Positions 46,992 through 55,844 of a stretch of 64,000 nt of DNA are shown here, piece after piece. The stretch comes from Massilia sp. W12 (GTDB taxonomy: Bacteria; Pseudomonadota; Gammaproteobacteria; Burkholderiales; Burkholderiaceae_D). Each line of letters begins with the position of its first letter. The stretch's first letter is position 1. Position numbers and translations under genes: made by a program. The notes under the pieces are model-generated. The model was not told the origin of the DNA. It did no database searches and saw nothing but the letters and a program-made list of their open reading frames with translations. Location: positions 5,214,857 to 5,278,856 of the forward strand of contig NZ_CP147776.1 in NCBI RefSeq assembly GCF_037300705.1, in the 5' to 3' direction.

Positions 46992-47528
46992 TCACTCCAG
47001 AGTTTCGATAATCAATGATTGATTGGTGTAGATGCACATATCGCCGGCAATGCGCAATGCTTTTTGCACCACTTCCGCCGGCGGCAGATCGGTATTTTGC
47101 TGCAACGCCATCGCCGCCGCCTGCGCATAACTGCCGCCGGAGCCGATCGCGCCGACGCCTTGTTCCGGCTCCAGCACATCGCCATTGCCGGTGATGATCA
47201 GAGTGCTGTCGCGATCGGCCACCAGCAACATGGCTTCCAGGCGGCGCAACATGCGGTCGGTGCGCCAATCTTTGGCCAGCTCAATCGCCGAGCGCATTAA
47301 ATTGCCCTGATGTTTATCAAGTTTGGCTTCAAACAGATCGAGCAGGGTGAAAGCATCGGCAGTGCCGCCGGCGAAGCCGACCAAGACCTTGCCGTGATGC
47401 AATTTGCGCACTTTGCGCGCAGTGCCTTTCATGACGATATTGCCAAGCGTGACTTGACCATCGCCGCCCAGCGCGACTTGATTGCCGCGCCGCACAGAAA
47501 GAATTGTGGTGCCGTGAAATTGTTCCAT
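46992..47528 (-). CDS. hslV: ATP-dependent protease peptidase subunit HslV
   Basis: The 178-aa subunit begins [15 protein letters not shown]; the start is fixed because the catalytic Thr after the propeptide (TTIL) must lie close to the N-terminus. Other family features are [28 protein letters not shown] (quoted at 20), and [19 protein letters not shown]. It assembles as a dodecamer. It is the first gene of the hslVU operon; the longer upstream frame is not needed. Confidence 0.97.
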   Translation of the reverse strand: MEQFHGTTILSVRRGNQVALGGDGQVTLGNIVMKGTARKVRKLHHGKVLVGFAGGTADAFTLLDLFEAKLDKHQGNLMRSAIELAKDWRTDRMLRRLEAMLLVADRDSTLIITGNGDVLEPEQGVGAIGSGGSYAQAAAMALQQNTDLPPAEVVQKALRIAGDMCIYTNQSLIIETLE

Positions 47529-47691
47529 GTTTGCCTGCTGAATGAGGGGCTGCCGCCCGTAAATGCGGTGAATGCCGGCGTGACGCTGTGTTGCTGCTTG
47601 GCGACAACGGACGACGGGCACAATAGCCGGCAAATGGGGATGCTGCGCTTGTTTTCAAGCGCGCCGGCCTGCAAAAAACAGCGCCAGAAGT

Positions 47692-49086
47692 TTAATATTT
47701 ATGCGGGAAAACTTTGGCGATGTTGGTGATGCCGATCACCTGGAACAATGCCGCCACCAGATGGTTGACACCTTGAAACTCAATCAGCCGCCCTTTTCCG
47801 GCCAGGGGCGCCAGGCCGCCCATCAATTCCCCGGCGGCGCTGAATTCGACCCGCGTCAGGCGCGAGCAATCGAGCAGCACCGGATTGTATTCGGCGGCAT
47901 AGGCTTGAATATCGGCCAGCAATTTTTCCAGCGAACCGGAGATTACCGGCGGCATCATGAAACGGTCGGGCGAAATGTCGGGGTGGACTTTTTCTTCCGC
48001 CGCGGTGGTGACTTTGATTTTCTTGGGCGGCTCAAAGGCCGGCGGCGAGACTTCAAAGGTCACGCAATAATCCATGCTGATCTCTTCAAAATCTTTTTCG
48101 CGGTCTAACAGTTGCAGGATTTCCAGCAACAGCAGCCAGGGCGCCTCGGTTTCATCGCGCCGCCCGATTTTGATAATCGATTGGATTTTTTCCGCCAGCT
48201 CTGCCGCGCCCACCATGATCAAATCATGTTCCGATTTGCCCAGGGTTTTCAGCGCTTTCAGCAACAGGCCGCAACCTTCCGGCGTGACATTCGCCACGCG
48301 GGCGAATTCCAGACGGAACACTTGTTTCTTTTCCGCCAGACTTTGCACTTTGTCGAGTTGCTTGGTGATGCTGCCATCCAGCGTGCCGGCAAAGGCCACG
48401 GTGGGCATCAGACCGCTGAAATTGCTGCTGCTGGCGCTGGGCTTGGTATGGTAGAGGTCGGCCACCCAGGGCGGGGGCGAGGTTTCAAAACGGCTGGCGT
48501 AGTCAATCGAAAGATTTTCAAAATCTTCCATGCGCCCGGTGATTTGATATAAATCGAACAACATCCACCAGGCTGAGCGCAAACCCGATCCCAGGCTGTC
48601 GTCATGCAAAGCGCCTTGCAACATTTGTTCAACCAGGGCCAATTGCTCGCTGGCGTACAAAATCGCGACTTCCTCCATCAGCGGCGGCGTATCGCCGGCC
48701 ACCGCGATGCCTTGCCGGGCTTCGAGCAGGAAATCCGTGCTGGAGGAATTGATCAGCGGCAGGGTGTCTTCAAATTCGACTTCGAGGGTATTGCGGCCAT
48801 CGGAAATTTCAATGCGCTGGGTGTCTTCGGGCTTGGGCGGGCGCTTGGCCTGCCACGCCGGCTGGCTGTCGAAGATGTCGGAGGTCATCTCCGATTCAAT
48901 CGCGTCGATCTTGAGCGCAGTGGCGCGCGCGATCTCGCGCTGCATCTGGGTATTGTGTTGCCGGCTTTCTGTGGGCGCCGACAGGCGACGATCTTCCTCG
49001 CGCCGCTTGCGCTGCGCGGCGTCCTTGTCGGAAGGCGTTGCCGTCTTCTGGCTGTCCTTCTTTTTGAAAAGCGAGAAAAGTCCCAC
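47692..49086 (-). CDS. STAS-domain protein
   Basis: The 464-aa protein likely starts at the GTG giving GLFSLFKKKDSQK; a TTG two codons earlier is possible. The N-terminal part is Lys/Arg/Asp-rich and disordered. Two similar halves follow: SLSIDYASRFETSPPPW / EISMDYCVTFEVSPPAF, each flanked by STAS-type strands such as TLDGSITKQLDKVQSL and VLLDCSRLTRVEFSAAGEL. The last is the classical STAS signature. It is a Burkholderiales-type relative of anti-sigma antagonists, perhaps with a scaffold role. It lies between dksA and hslV. Confidence 0.85.
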   Translation of the reverse strand: MGLFSLFKKKDSQKTATPSDKDAAQRKRREEDRRLSAPTESRQHNTQMQREIARATALKIDAIESEMTSDIFDSQPAWQAKRPPKPEDTQRIEISDGRNTLEVEFEDTLPLINSSSTDFLLEARQGIAVAGDTPPLMEEVAILYASEQLALVEQMLQGALHDDSLGSGLRSAWWMLFDLYQITGRMEDFENLSIDYASRFETSPPPWVADLYHTKPSASSSNFSGLMPTVAFAGTLDGSITKQLDKVQSLAEKKQVFRLEFARVANVTPEGCGLLLKALKTLGKSEHDLIMVGAAELAEKIQSIIKIGRRDETEAPWLLLLEILQLLDREKDFEEISMDYCVTFEVSPPAFEPPKKIKVTTAAEEKVHPDISPDRFMMPPVISGSLEKLLADIQAYAAEYNPVLLDCSRLTRVEFSAAGELMGGLAPLAGKGRLIEFQGVNHLVAALFQVIGITNIAKVFPHKY

Positions 49087-49253
49087 AGTCAACCCGGTTG
49101 CTTAGCCTGAATCAAAGATCACCACACCATGCAGGGCGCTTGCCTTCACCCTGCTGCAAAACAAACAGGTTTCAGGCACGCTGCGCTGGCAGGAATGCCT
49201 ATTGTACGTCGCATCCGGCGCCGGATAAAGCCTGATCCGGCGCACCCTGTGTT

Positions 49254-49700
49254 TCAGTCGCCGTACAGCTTTTGTTTCAGCTCACGTCTTTGCTGCGCTT
49301 CCAGAGAAAGCGTGGCGGTGGGACGCGCGATCAAACGCGGAATCCCGATCGGCTCGCCGGTCTCTTCGCAATAGCCGTAATCGTTGGCTTCAATCGCGGC
49401 CAGCGATTGTTGAACTTTTTTCAGCAATTTGCGTTCGCGATCGCGGGTGCGCAATTCCAGCGCATGTTCTTCCTCAATCGTGGCCCGGTCAGCCGGGTCA
49501 GGCACCAGCACCGTTTCACGCAAATGCTCAGTCGTTTCATCCGCGTTGCGCAGCAGTTCTTTTTCAAGCATCTGCAGGCGGTTTTTAAAAAACGCCAGTT
49601 GCGCTTCGTTCATATAGTCGTCATCGCTCATTGCGCGGATTTGCTCTTCCGTCAACAGCGGCGGCTCATTGCCCGTCGGGGTATTGGTCTTGGTGCTCAC
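49254..49700 (-). CDS. dksA: RNA polymerase-binding transcription factor DksA
   Basis: The 148-aa protein starts at the GTG giving STKTNTPTGNEPPLL, giving the usual length (about 150). It has the coiled-coil arms with the tip acidic residues (DPADRATIEEE), and the C-terminal zinc-finger region YGYCEETGEPIGIPRLIARP, where two of the four Cys of classical DksA are replaced. The single Cys type is common in Betaproteobacteria. With ppGpp it tunes rRNA and amino-acid promoters by binding the RNAP secondary channel. Confidence 0.93.
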   Translation of the reverse strand: MSTKTNTPTGNEPPLLTEEQIRAMSDDDYMNEAQLAFFKNRLQMLEKELLRNADETTEHLRETVLVPDPADRATIEEEHALELRTRDRERKLLKKVQQSLAAIEANDYGYCEETGEPIGIPRLIARPTATLSLEAQQRRELKQKLYGD

Positions 49701-49962
49701 TTCGCTTACTTTCACTACTTCAGGGAATCCGCAAGCAGACTCCTGCACAGGTTCAAACTCAGCCCGCCTGTTCCCCCCGCTGTGCGGCGCATGCTCAGGG
49801 AACAACCGGAAACGCGGCGCTTGCGCCCTCCGTTTCCGCAGCGCCGTACTGACGGGCCACCCCGCGCCGGCTTCATTGGAAGCACGGCGCTTGTTTTGTT
49901 TTTACTGCATTCGTGCGGCAAACGCCAGAAGTTTGGCATTGCCGGAAAAAAACCCGGACAGT

Positions 49963-51051
49963 TTATACCAAACACTGCTCAAGGCCAGTAATAATCGTGT
50001 CTTTCGGCAGATTCTTGCCGATAAACACCATTTTGCTGCTTTTTTCCTCTGTTTCGCCCCATGGCGCGCCAAGATCGCTGCCCATTAATTGGTGCACGCC
50101 CTGAAACACCACCTTGCGCGGACTGCCTTCCATCCACAGCACGCCTTTATAACGCAGCATGTGCGGGCCATACACTTGCACCACCTGCCCCAGAAATTCA
50201 TCCAGCCGTTTTACATCGAAGGGACGCTGCGCGCGGAAGACGAAGGCGGCGATGTCATCGCTGTGGTGCGCATGGTGATGGTCATGCGCATGATCACAGT
50301 GCTCATGATCATGCTCATGGCCGTGCCCATGGTGATGGTGTTCATGTGTGCAATGTTCATCATGACAGGCGTCATCATGATCATGCGCATGCCCGTCCTG
50401 CGCCAGAAAATCAGGATCGATTTCCAGTTTGGCGTTCAGATTGAAGCCCTTCAAATCAAATACCTGGTCAATCGGAATCTGACCGAAATGGGCGCGTGCG
50501 ATGGGCGCACGCGGGTTGATATGCACCAGCCGCCGGGTCAGGGCCTGGATTTCTTCCTCACTCACCAAATCGGTTTTGGAAAGCATGATGCGGTCGGCAA
50601 ATCCCACTTGGCGCTGCGCTTCTTCATGCTGATCCAGCTGCTGCATGGCGTGGCGCGCATCCACCACGGTGATCACGGCATCCAGCAGATAATGCGCGCC
50701 GACTTCCTCATCAATGAAAAAAGTTTGCGCCACCGGGCCGGGATTGGCCAGGCCGGTGGTTTCAATCACCACATGATCGAATTGCAGGCGGCCTTCCGCC
50801 CTTTCTTTGGCCAATTTGCTGAGCGCGGCAATCAGGTCGCCGCGCACGGTGCAGCATACGCAGCCATTATTCATCTCGACGATCTGTTCATTGCTGTTGA
50901 CCAGGATTTCATTGTCAATCCCTTCCTGCCCGAATTCATTTTCAATCACCGCAATCCGATGGCCGTGCGGTTCTTGCAAGATGCGGTTGAGCAGGGTGGT
51001 TTTGCCGGCGCCGAGAAAGCCGGTCAAGATCGTGCTGGGTATCAAAGCCAT
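49963..51051 (-). CDS. COG0523/CobW-type GTPase with His-rich loop
   Basis: The 362-aa protein starts at the ATG 2 bases after the xerC stop. P-loop GTPase motifs: TILTGFLGAGKTTLLNRIL, the metal-binding GCVCC (NNGCVCCTVRGDLI), and MLSKTDLVS for the guanine base. A long His/Asp/Glu loop (about 245-290, CTHEHHHHGHGHEHDHEH) and the CobW C-terminal domain (VFQGVHQLMGSDLGAPW) follow. Relatives deliver zinc or cobalt; the loop suggests zinc buffering. Probably the ZNG1/YciC-type. Confidence 0.9.
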   Translation of the reverse strand: MALIPSTILTGFLGAGKTTLLNRILQEPHGHRIAVIENEFGQEGIDNEILVNSNEQIVEMNNGCVCCTVRGDLIAALSKLAKERAEGRLQFDHVVIETTGLANPGPVAQTFFIDEEVGAHYLLDAVITVVDARHAMQQLDQHEEAQRQVGFADRIMLSKTDLVSEEEIQALTRRLVHINPRAPIARAHFGQIPIDQVFDLKGFNLNAKLEIDPDFLAQDGHAHDHDDACHDEHCTHEHHHHGHGHEHDHEHCDHAHDHHHAHHSDDIAAFVFRAQRPFDVKRLDEFLGQVVQVYGPHMLRYKGVLWMEGSPRKVVFQGVHQLMGSDLGAPWGETEEKSSKMVFIGKNLPKDTIITGLEQCLV

Positions 51052-51052
51052 A

Positions 51053-52021
51053 TCATCCTTCCTGTTCATTGGTTTTGCGTTTGGCGCGCGGATGCGCGGC
51101 ATCATAAACCCGCGCCAAATGTTGAAAATCGAGTGCGGTATACACTTGCGTCGAGGCGATGCTGGCGTGGCCGAGCATTTCCTGCACTGCGCGCAAATCG
51201 CCGGAAGATTGCAGCATATGGCTGGCGAAGGAGTGGCGCAGCATATGCGGGTGCAAATGGCTGTCCAGCCCGGCGCGGGCGCCGAATTGCGCAATGCGCC
51301 ATTCCAGCACGCGCACCGATATGCGTTTGCCGCGCTGATTCAAAAACAAGGCATGCGCATCCCGGCTGTTGTCTTGCCGCGCCAGTTGCGGGCGCAGCGT
51401 GAGCCATGCTTGCAAGGCTTGCAACGCTTTGCCGCCAAACGGCGCGGCGCGCATTTTATTGCCTTTGCCGGTGACATGCGCCATGTGTTCGTCCATATCA
51501 ATCCATCCTGCCGAGCGGTATTGCGGCGCATCCGCTGCGCCCTGCGCCGGCTGCCAGTCCAGGCCGCACAACTCAGAGGCGCGCAAACCGCTCGAATATA
51601 ACAACTCAAACATGGCGCGATCACAGGCTGCGCGCAAGGGATCGTCAGGCTTGCCCTCTTGCTCCAGCAGCCAGCCGGTTTGATCCACCGGCAGCGCTTT
51701 GGGCAGATTTTTGGCGGCTTTGGGCGCACGCAAAGCGGGCGCCGCAGCGCACACCCCTTGTTGCGCCAGCCAGCGCAGGCAACCGCGCCAGGCCGACAAG
51801 GTGCGGGCAATCGAGCGCGGATTCAAGCCCCGCGCATGCATTTGCGCCGCCGCTTTGCGTAAATGATGTTCCTGCAGCGCGCTCCAGTCCAGGTCGCCTT
51901 TGGCTTGCAGCAATAAGGCCAGATCGCGTTCGTAATGTTTGAGGGTCAGCGCGGCCAGTTTGCGCTGGCTGCGCAAATATTCGAGATAGGCAGCCAGATG
52001 CGGATCCATGGCCTCATTCAA
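51053..52021 (-). CDS. xerC: site-specific tyrosine recombinase XerC
   Basis: The 322-aa protein acts with XerD to resolve chromosome dimers at dif during division. The core-binding domain (about 8-110) is followed by a catalytic domain with Arg in LYSSGLRASELCGLDW, Lys in VTGKGNKMR, the H-x-x-R box in HPHMLRHSFASHML, the second His in LGHASIAST, and Tyr in TQVYTALDF. It overlaps the DUF484 gene upstream by 8 bases, the normal xerC neighbourhood. It is not an integron integrase: it lacks the additional IntI domain. Confidence 0.95.
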   Translation of the reverse strand: MNEAMDPHLAAYLEYLRSQRKLAALTLKHYERDLALLLQAKGDLDWSALQEHHLRKAAAQMHARGLNPRSIARTLSAWRGCLRWLAQQGVCAAAPALRAPKAAKNLPKALPVDQTGWLLEQEGKPDDPLRAACDRAMFELLYSSGLRASELCGLDWQPAQGAADAPQYRSAGWIDMDEHMAHVTGKGNKMRAAPFGGKALQALQAWLTLRPQLARQDNSRDAHALFLNQRGKRISVRVLEWRIAQFGARAGLDSHLHPHMLRHSFASHMLQSSGDLRAVQEMLGHASIASTQVYTALDFQHLARVYDAAHPRAKRKTNEQEG

Positions 52022-52703
52022 TCAGGCAGGTCAGCGCAGAACCGGCAGTTTCGCTGATACGCACCAGAAAATCAGTCGCCATATCGGCGGAAAAACGTTG
52101 CGGGTCGGGTGAGCCTAAAATCAGCAGGCCGAAACTTTCCGGCGATTCAAACACCTTGCCGGCGCGCAAGGGCAGGATTGCGGTGGAGCGCACTTGCGGC
52201 GCTTCTTCAAGCCAGCGCACAGCTTCAAAATCGTGATTTTCCCCGCAGTATGGCGCGGCCAGGCTGTTGGCGAAAATTTTGGCGTCTTCCGAGACATCTT
52301 GCACAAACCAGGTGTGGCAATATTCCGGGGCCACGCGCCACAGGCGCAAGGTGGCCCAGGGCACGCCGTAGATGCTGCGCAAACCTTCGATCAGGATGTG
52401 CGGCAGATCGACATCATTGCGCGCTTGCAACAGGGCCTGAGTCCAAATGTGGAATTTTTGCACGATGCCGTCATTTTCCTGCGCCAGGCGGACTAATTCA
52501 CCCAGTTTCAATTCCAGCGCCTTATATTTGCCGCGCATGACTTCCATTTGCCGTTCCGATAGGGAAACCGCACGTCCGGTAAGCGGACTGGTGAGCTGCA
52601 CTCGCGCCAGCAATTCGCTGTGTTCTTGGAAAAATTCGGGGTGGTGCGCCAGGTAATCGGCAACGCTTGCGGAATCCAGATCGACAGTCATCATCTCGTA
52701 CAC
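52014..52703 (-). CDS. DUF484 family protein (GAF-like)
   Basis: The 229-aa protein begins with the SVADYLAHHPEFFQEHSELL segment characteristic of DUF484, a helical linker (GKYKALELKLGELVRLAQEN), and a GAF-like domain (VPWATLRLWRVAPEY, FGLLILGSPDPQRF). Usually encoded between dapF and xerC; here dapF lies 5 kb away with porins and a Sel1 gene in between. Function unknown, possibly signalling. It overlaps xerC. Confidence 0.9.
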   Translation of the reverse strand: MYEMMTVDLDSASVADYLAHHPEFFQEHSELLARVQLTSPLTGRAVSLSERQMEVMRGKYKALELKLGELVRLAQENDGIVQKFHIWTQALLQARNDVDLPHILIEGLRSIYGVPWATLRLWRVAPEYCHTWFVQDVSEDAKIFANSLAAPYCGENHDFEAVRWLEEAPQVRSTAILPLRAGKVFESPESFGLLILGSPDPQRFSADMATDFLVRISETAGSALTCLIE

Positions 52704-52787
52704 TCAAACAAAGGGGAAAGCCGGCGCCTGGCCGGCAAAACTGGAAAAGTGTACCAGCCAAAAGCGCGGCGCGACGCGCATGCGCAG

Positions 52788-52814
52788 AAAAAAAGGGCGT
52801 CCGCAGACGCCCTT
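52788..52814 (-). terminator. terminator of the first porin gene
   Basis: GGGCGTC and GACGCCC pair around a four-base loop, with a run of seven A on the plus strand giving TTTTTTT on the minus strand. Confidence 0.85.
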
Positions 52815-52836
52815 TGTTGCCGCTGTGAAATTCTGA

Positions 52837-54117
52837 TCAGAATTTGTGGCGCATACCCAATTGCAACACTTTGGCCGATTCGCCCGGCGCGCCGGTGAAG
52901 CCGCCGGCTGTCGCCGCGATACCAGGCGCATATTGGCCCAGATTGCGGTTCTTCTGATAGCCGAATACGGCGTACAGATCAGTGCGCTTGGACAGGAAGT
53001 GATCGTAACCGACTGCGTACAGCGTGGTGTCGGCATCATACGAGCTCTTGTCGTTTTGGTGCGAATAGGAAGCCATGATGCGGCCCGCGCCAATGTGATA
53101 GTGGAAGCCGAGGGAGTAGCTGTCGGAATCCAGATAGAAGTTTTTCTTCAGATTGGTCACGAACACATTACGCAGCGCGCCTGCAGTGGCGGCGCCCAGC
53201 GGGGCTAAGCTCGGCGCAATCGTTGCATCCCATTGGCCGATAAAGACCGGAATCAAGACCGAATTTTCATTCTTCATGCGCTGATAGCCAGCGAACAATT
53301 TCCAGTCGCCGGTTTTATACGAACCGCCCAGGGTGGTGGTGACCAGACCGCGATTGCCAACTTGGTCTGTGCCGTAGTTGTGACCGATGCCAACGTCCCA
53401 GCCATTTGCTTTGTAGGTGACGTTGAAAGACCAGAAACGCTTGTCCAGGCCGATGTAGCCGGATTTGTCCAGGCCATACATCACAGCCGCGCCAAAACCG
53501 CTCTTCGGATCAGCGATACGGTATTGGATCGATTTGTCAGAGCGGATCGCAGAACCGGTGGTCAGCAGACCGCCGATGCCGCCATTCACCCAACCCCAGG
53601 AGCCGGCGGTGCCGACTTCAAAGGTATCGGCTGCGGCGAACACTTCGTAGGCCGGCGTGTATTGACGGCCCATCAAAATCGCGCCAACCGGGGTGATCAG
53701 GCCAACCATCGAGGTGCGGTCAAACAGTGCGCGGTTGGAGTTAACCACCACGGCCGGATTCAGTGCCGTGCGCACGCCATTCAACACTGCCGCCGGCAGC
53801 GCTTCCATGCCACGGGTCAGACCATAGCCGGTGTTGGTGCTCAGATTGCCGACGGAGTTATTGCCGGTGTCCAGCTCCACGCGTGCTTCAAGGGTGAAGA
53901 TGGCTTTGTAGCCGCCGCCAATATCTTCCACGCCTTTAAAGCCGAGACGCGAGCCTTCGGCGATGCCGGATGCAATTTTGACCTTGGGATCGTTGCCGCC
54001 CAGGCTGCTGATATTGAAGCCGGCGTCAGCCAGACCATACATGGTGACACTCGATTGTGCAAATGCGGTGCTGGCGCAGCAAGCGGCGATCAGCGCAGTG
54101 ACAGTTTTCATTTTCAT
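52837..54117 (-). CDS. general porin (Burkholderiales OmpC-like, 426 aa)
   Basis: The outer-membrane trimeric beta-barrel has a signal peptide MKMKTVTALIAACCASTAFA, mature start QSSVTMYGLADAGFN, FKGVEDIGGGYKAIFTLEA on strands 2-3, and a C-terminal QLGMRHKF ending in Phe as required for assembly. It is longer than the second porin through extra loop sequence (about 85-165). The start is the first of two ATGs (MKMK) with GGGAGG region upstream. It is the first gene on this strand after a 250-base gap. Confidence 0.92.
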   Translation of the reverse strand: MKMKTVTALIAACCASTAFAQSSVTMYGLADAGFNISSLGGNDPKVKIASGIAEGSRLGFKGVEDIGGGYKAIFTLEARVELDTGNNSVGNLSTNTGYGLTRGMEALPAAVLNGVRTALNPAVVVNSNRALFDRTSMVGLITPVGAILMGRQYTPAYEVFAAADTFEVGTAGSWGWVNGGIGGLLTTGSAIRSDKSIQYRIADPKSGFGAAVMYGLDKSGYIGLDKRFWSFNVTYKANGWDVGIGHNYGTDQVGNRGLVTTTLGGSYKTGDWKLFAGYQRMKNENSVLIPVFIGQWDATIAPSLAPLGAATAGALRNVFVTNLKKNFYLDSDSYSLGFHYHIGAGRIMASYSHQNDKSSYDADTTLYAVGYDHFLSKRTDLYAVFGYQKNRNLGQYAPGIAATAGGFTGAPGESAKVLQLGMRHKF

Positions 54118-54282
54118 GTTTGTTCTCTTGGGGGAGGTTTGCGAATGACAGGTGCACACTCCGGGGTGCGCGTACTGGTTCTACTATGCCATTCAGGCTG
54201 TGCGCTTGTACAGAAAATGCGTCGAAAAGGGCGATAAATCGACACATTTAGTTGCATATTGGATACATATTGCTGCAAATGA

Positions 54283-54317
54283 AAAAAAACGCAGCGGGTT
54301 TCCCTGCTGCGTTTTTT
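54283..54317. terminator. bidirectional terminator between the two porin genes
   Basis: AAAAAACGCAGC pairs with GCTGCGTTTTTT across a short loop. With A runs on one side and T runs on the other it can stop transcription both ways; it lies 50 bases beyond the second porin's stop. Confidence 0.85.
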
Positions 54318-54368
54318 GACTTCGCTTGCGCGCATTTTCATGCGCGCAACGCCATCCTGTCGCCAGGA

Positions 54369-55343
54369 TCAGAAGCGGTGGTTGATACCCACGTCGAAGG
54401 AGTTGACAGTGCCAACCACCGGTGCTTTTTCATTGTATGCGTCAACATACAGGAAAGTGCGCTTGGACAGGTTGTGCTCGTAACCCAGAGCGAAACGCTT
54501 GGTGGATTCCACGCCGTCCGGTTTGATTTGACCGTAAGCAGCCAGGATTTGGCCGGTGCCAACGTTGTAGTTGGCGCCGATTTGCCAGCCCTTGGTCTTC
54601 GGATTCACAGCCTTGGTGGAACCTTGATCTTGCTGAGCGTAGGTAGCTTGCAATTTCAGTTCCGGAGTGGCTTGCACGGAGCCGCCCAGGATCCAGAACT
54701 TGGTTTCCACCGGATTGCGCTCGTAGCCGGCCATCACTGCCACCGGACCTTGGTTGTAGGTAGCGGAAACAGAGTACGGATTAGCCTTCGGAGTGCCAGT
54801 GCCTTGAGCTTCTTTGGTGCCCAGGGTGACATTCAGTTGGAAGCCGCTCATGTTCGGGCTGTTGTACCACAGACCGTTGGACCAGCGGTTGGTCGAGCTG
54901 CCAGCGTGCAGCGGATCGCTGTTGTAGTTGGCCACAACGTAGGAGGTCATTGCAGCGCGGGTGCGAGCTTCGCCCCATGCTTCAAAACCGGCGCCGGATT
55001 CTTGCACAGCGGTCAGGCCACGACCCAGACGGATCATACCGAAGTCGCCTTGCAGGCCAACGCGGGATTGACCTTGGAACAGCGGACGTGCGCCGCCGGC
55101 TTCAGTGGTGCCGGTGTCCGGATCAAAACGCATTTCAGCGTGGAACAGAGCCTTCAGGCCGCCGCCCAGATCTTCAACGCCTTTGAAGCCCAGTTTGTTG
55201 TTGTCGCCAGCAACCATAGAGGTGGTGGAGCCGGTTTTCTTGGTGATCATGGCGTCCATTTGGCCATAGATCGTGACGTTCGATTGGGCGTGAGCCACGC
55301 CAGCTGCGCCGAGCACTGCCAGGGCGATCAGAGTTTTTTTCAT
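54369..55343 (-). CDS. general porin (Burkholderiales OmpC-like, 324 aa)
   Basis: The typical porin has signal peptide MKKTLIALAVLGAAGVAHA, mature start QSNVTIYGQMDAMITKK, FKGVEDLGGGLKALFHAEM, and a C-terminal DVGINHRF. Length and codon use suggest a highly expressed gene. It is followed by a strong terminator. The two porins are not close copies (about one third identity by eye), so they may differ in selectivity. Confidence 0.92.
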   Translation of the reverse strand: MKKTLIALAVLGAAGVAHAQSNVTIYGQMDAMITKKTGSTTSMVAGDNNKLGFKGVEDLGGGLKALFHAEMRFDPDTGTTEAGGARPLFQGQSRVGLQGDFGMIRLGRGLTAVQESGAGFEAWGEARTRAAMTSYVVANYNSDPLHAGSSTNRWSNGLWYNSPNMSGFQLNVTLGTKEAQGTGTPKANPYSVSATYNQGPVAVMAGYERNPVETKFWILGGSVQATPELKLQATYAQQDQGSTKAVNPKTKGWQIGANYNVGTGQILAAYGQIKPDGVESTKRFALGYEHNLSKRTFLYVDAYNEKAPVVGTVNSFDVGINHRF

Positions 55344-55844
55344 TTCTTTTTCCTTTGCTGAAAGTGAAATCAGTTACCAGCTTAAAAAGCCTTTAACAAG
55401 CGGATGTCCAGTACCTTATCTGTCCAAGCCTGGTGACAGGCTTATTTGGCTCATTGGCCATGCTTGTCTTGGTCGAAAGCGTAAAAACAGGGTCACGCTG
55501 TTGTATTTTTCTGACGCATTTGTCCATCGGGGCCGTCTTTTGGTTCGCGCTCCGTCCCTCATGGGGTGCAGGTCACAGGCAACACCGCTGTGCTGCAAAA
55601 GCGCAAGCCTGACAAGGCTTCCCAAAATCTTCGTTGCTAGAGCGTCATGGCGCTTACGCCAACCCGGTCTCGGCTGCTCCAGGCCGAACAATGTTGCTGC
55701 CGGGAACTGAATTATGCGCCATGTTCCAGTGAAAAGTGTTGGATTAATGAGACTGTTGGCGATTTTTGTTGTAGATTTCCAAAAAAAAAGCGTTTCTGCG
55801 CTCATACTTTGGCGGTTTTAGAGCAAAAACACTAAGTGTGCGAT
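55344..55844. other. 500-bp intergenic region with no clear gene
   Basis: Between a divergent porin and the Sel1 gene. It holds a small hairpin AAGCCTGGTGACAGGCTT near 55,427-55,444 and A/T-rich DNA likely to carry the porin promoter. Short frames here look random. No tRNA is visible. Confidence 0.5.

Noticed and set aside
51053-52021. xerC as the integron integrase
   Set aside because: It sits in the DUF484 neighbourhood, lies over 30 kb beyond the array end, and lacks the extra domain of IntI.
55344-55844. tRNA or small gene in the porin-Sel1 gap
   Set aside because: No cloverleaf or convincing frame found.
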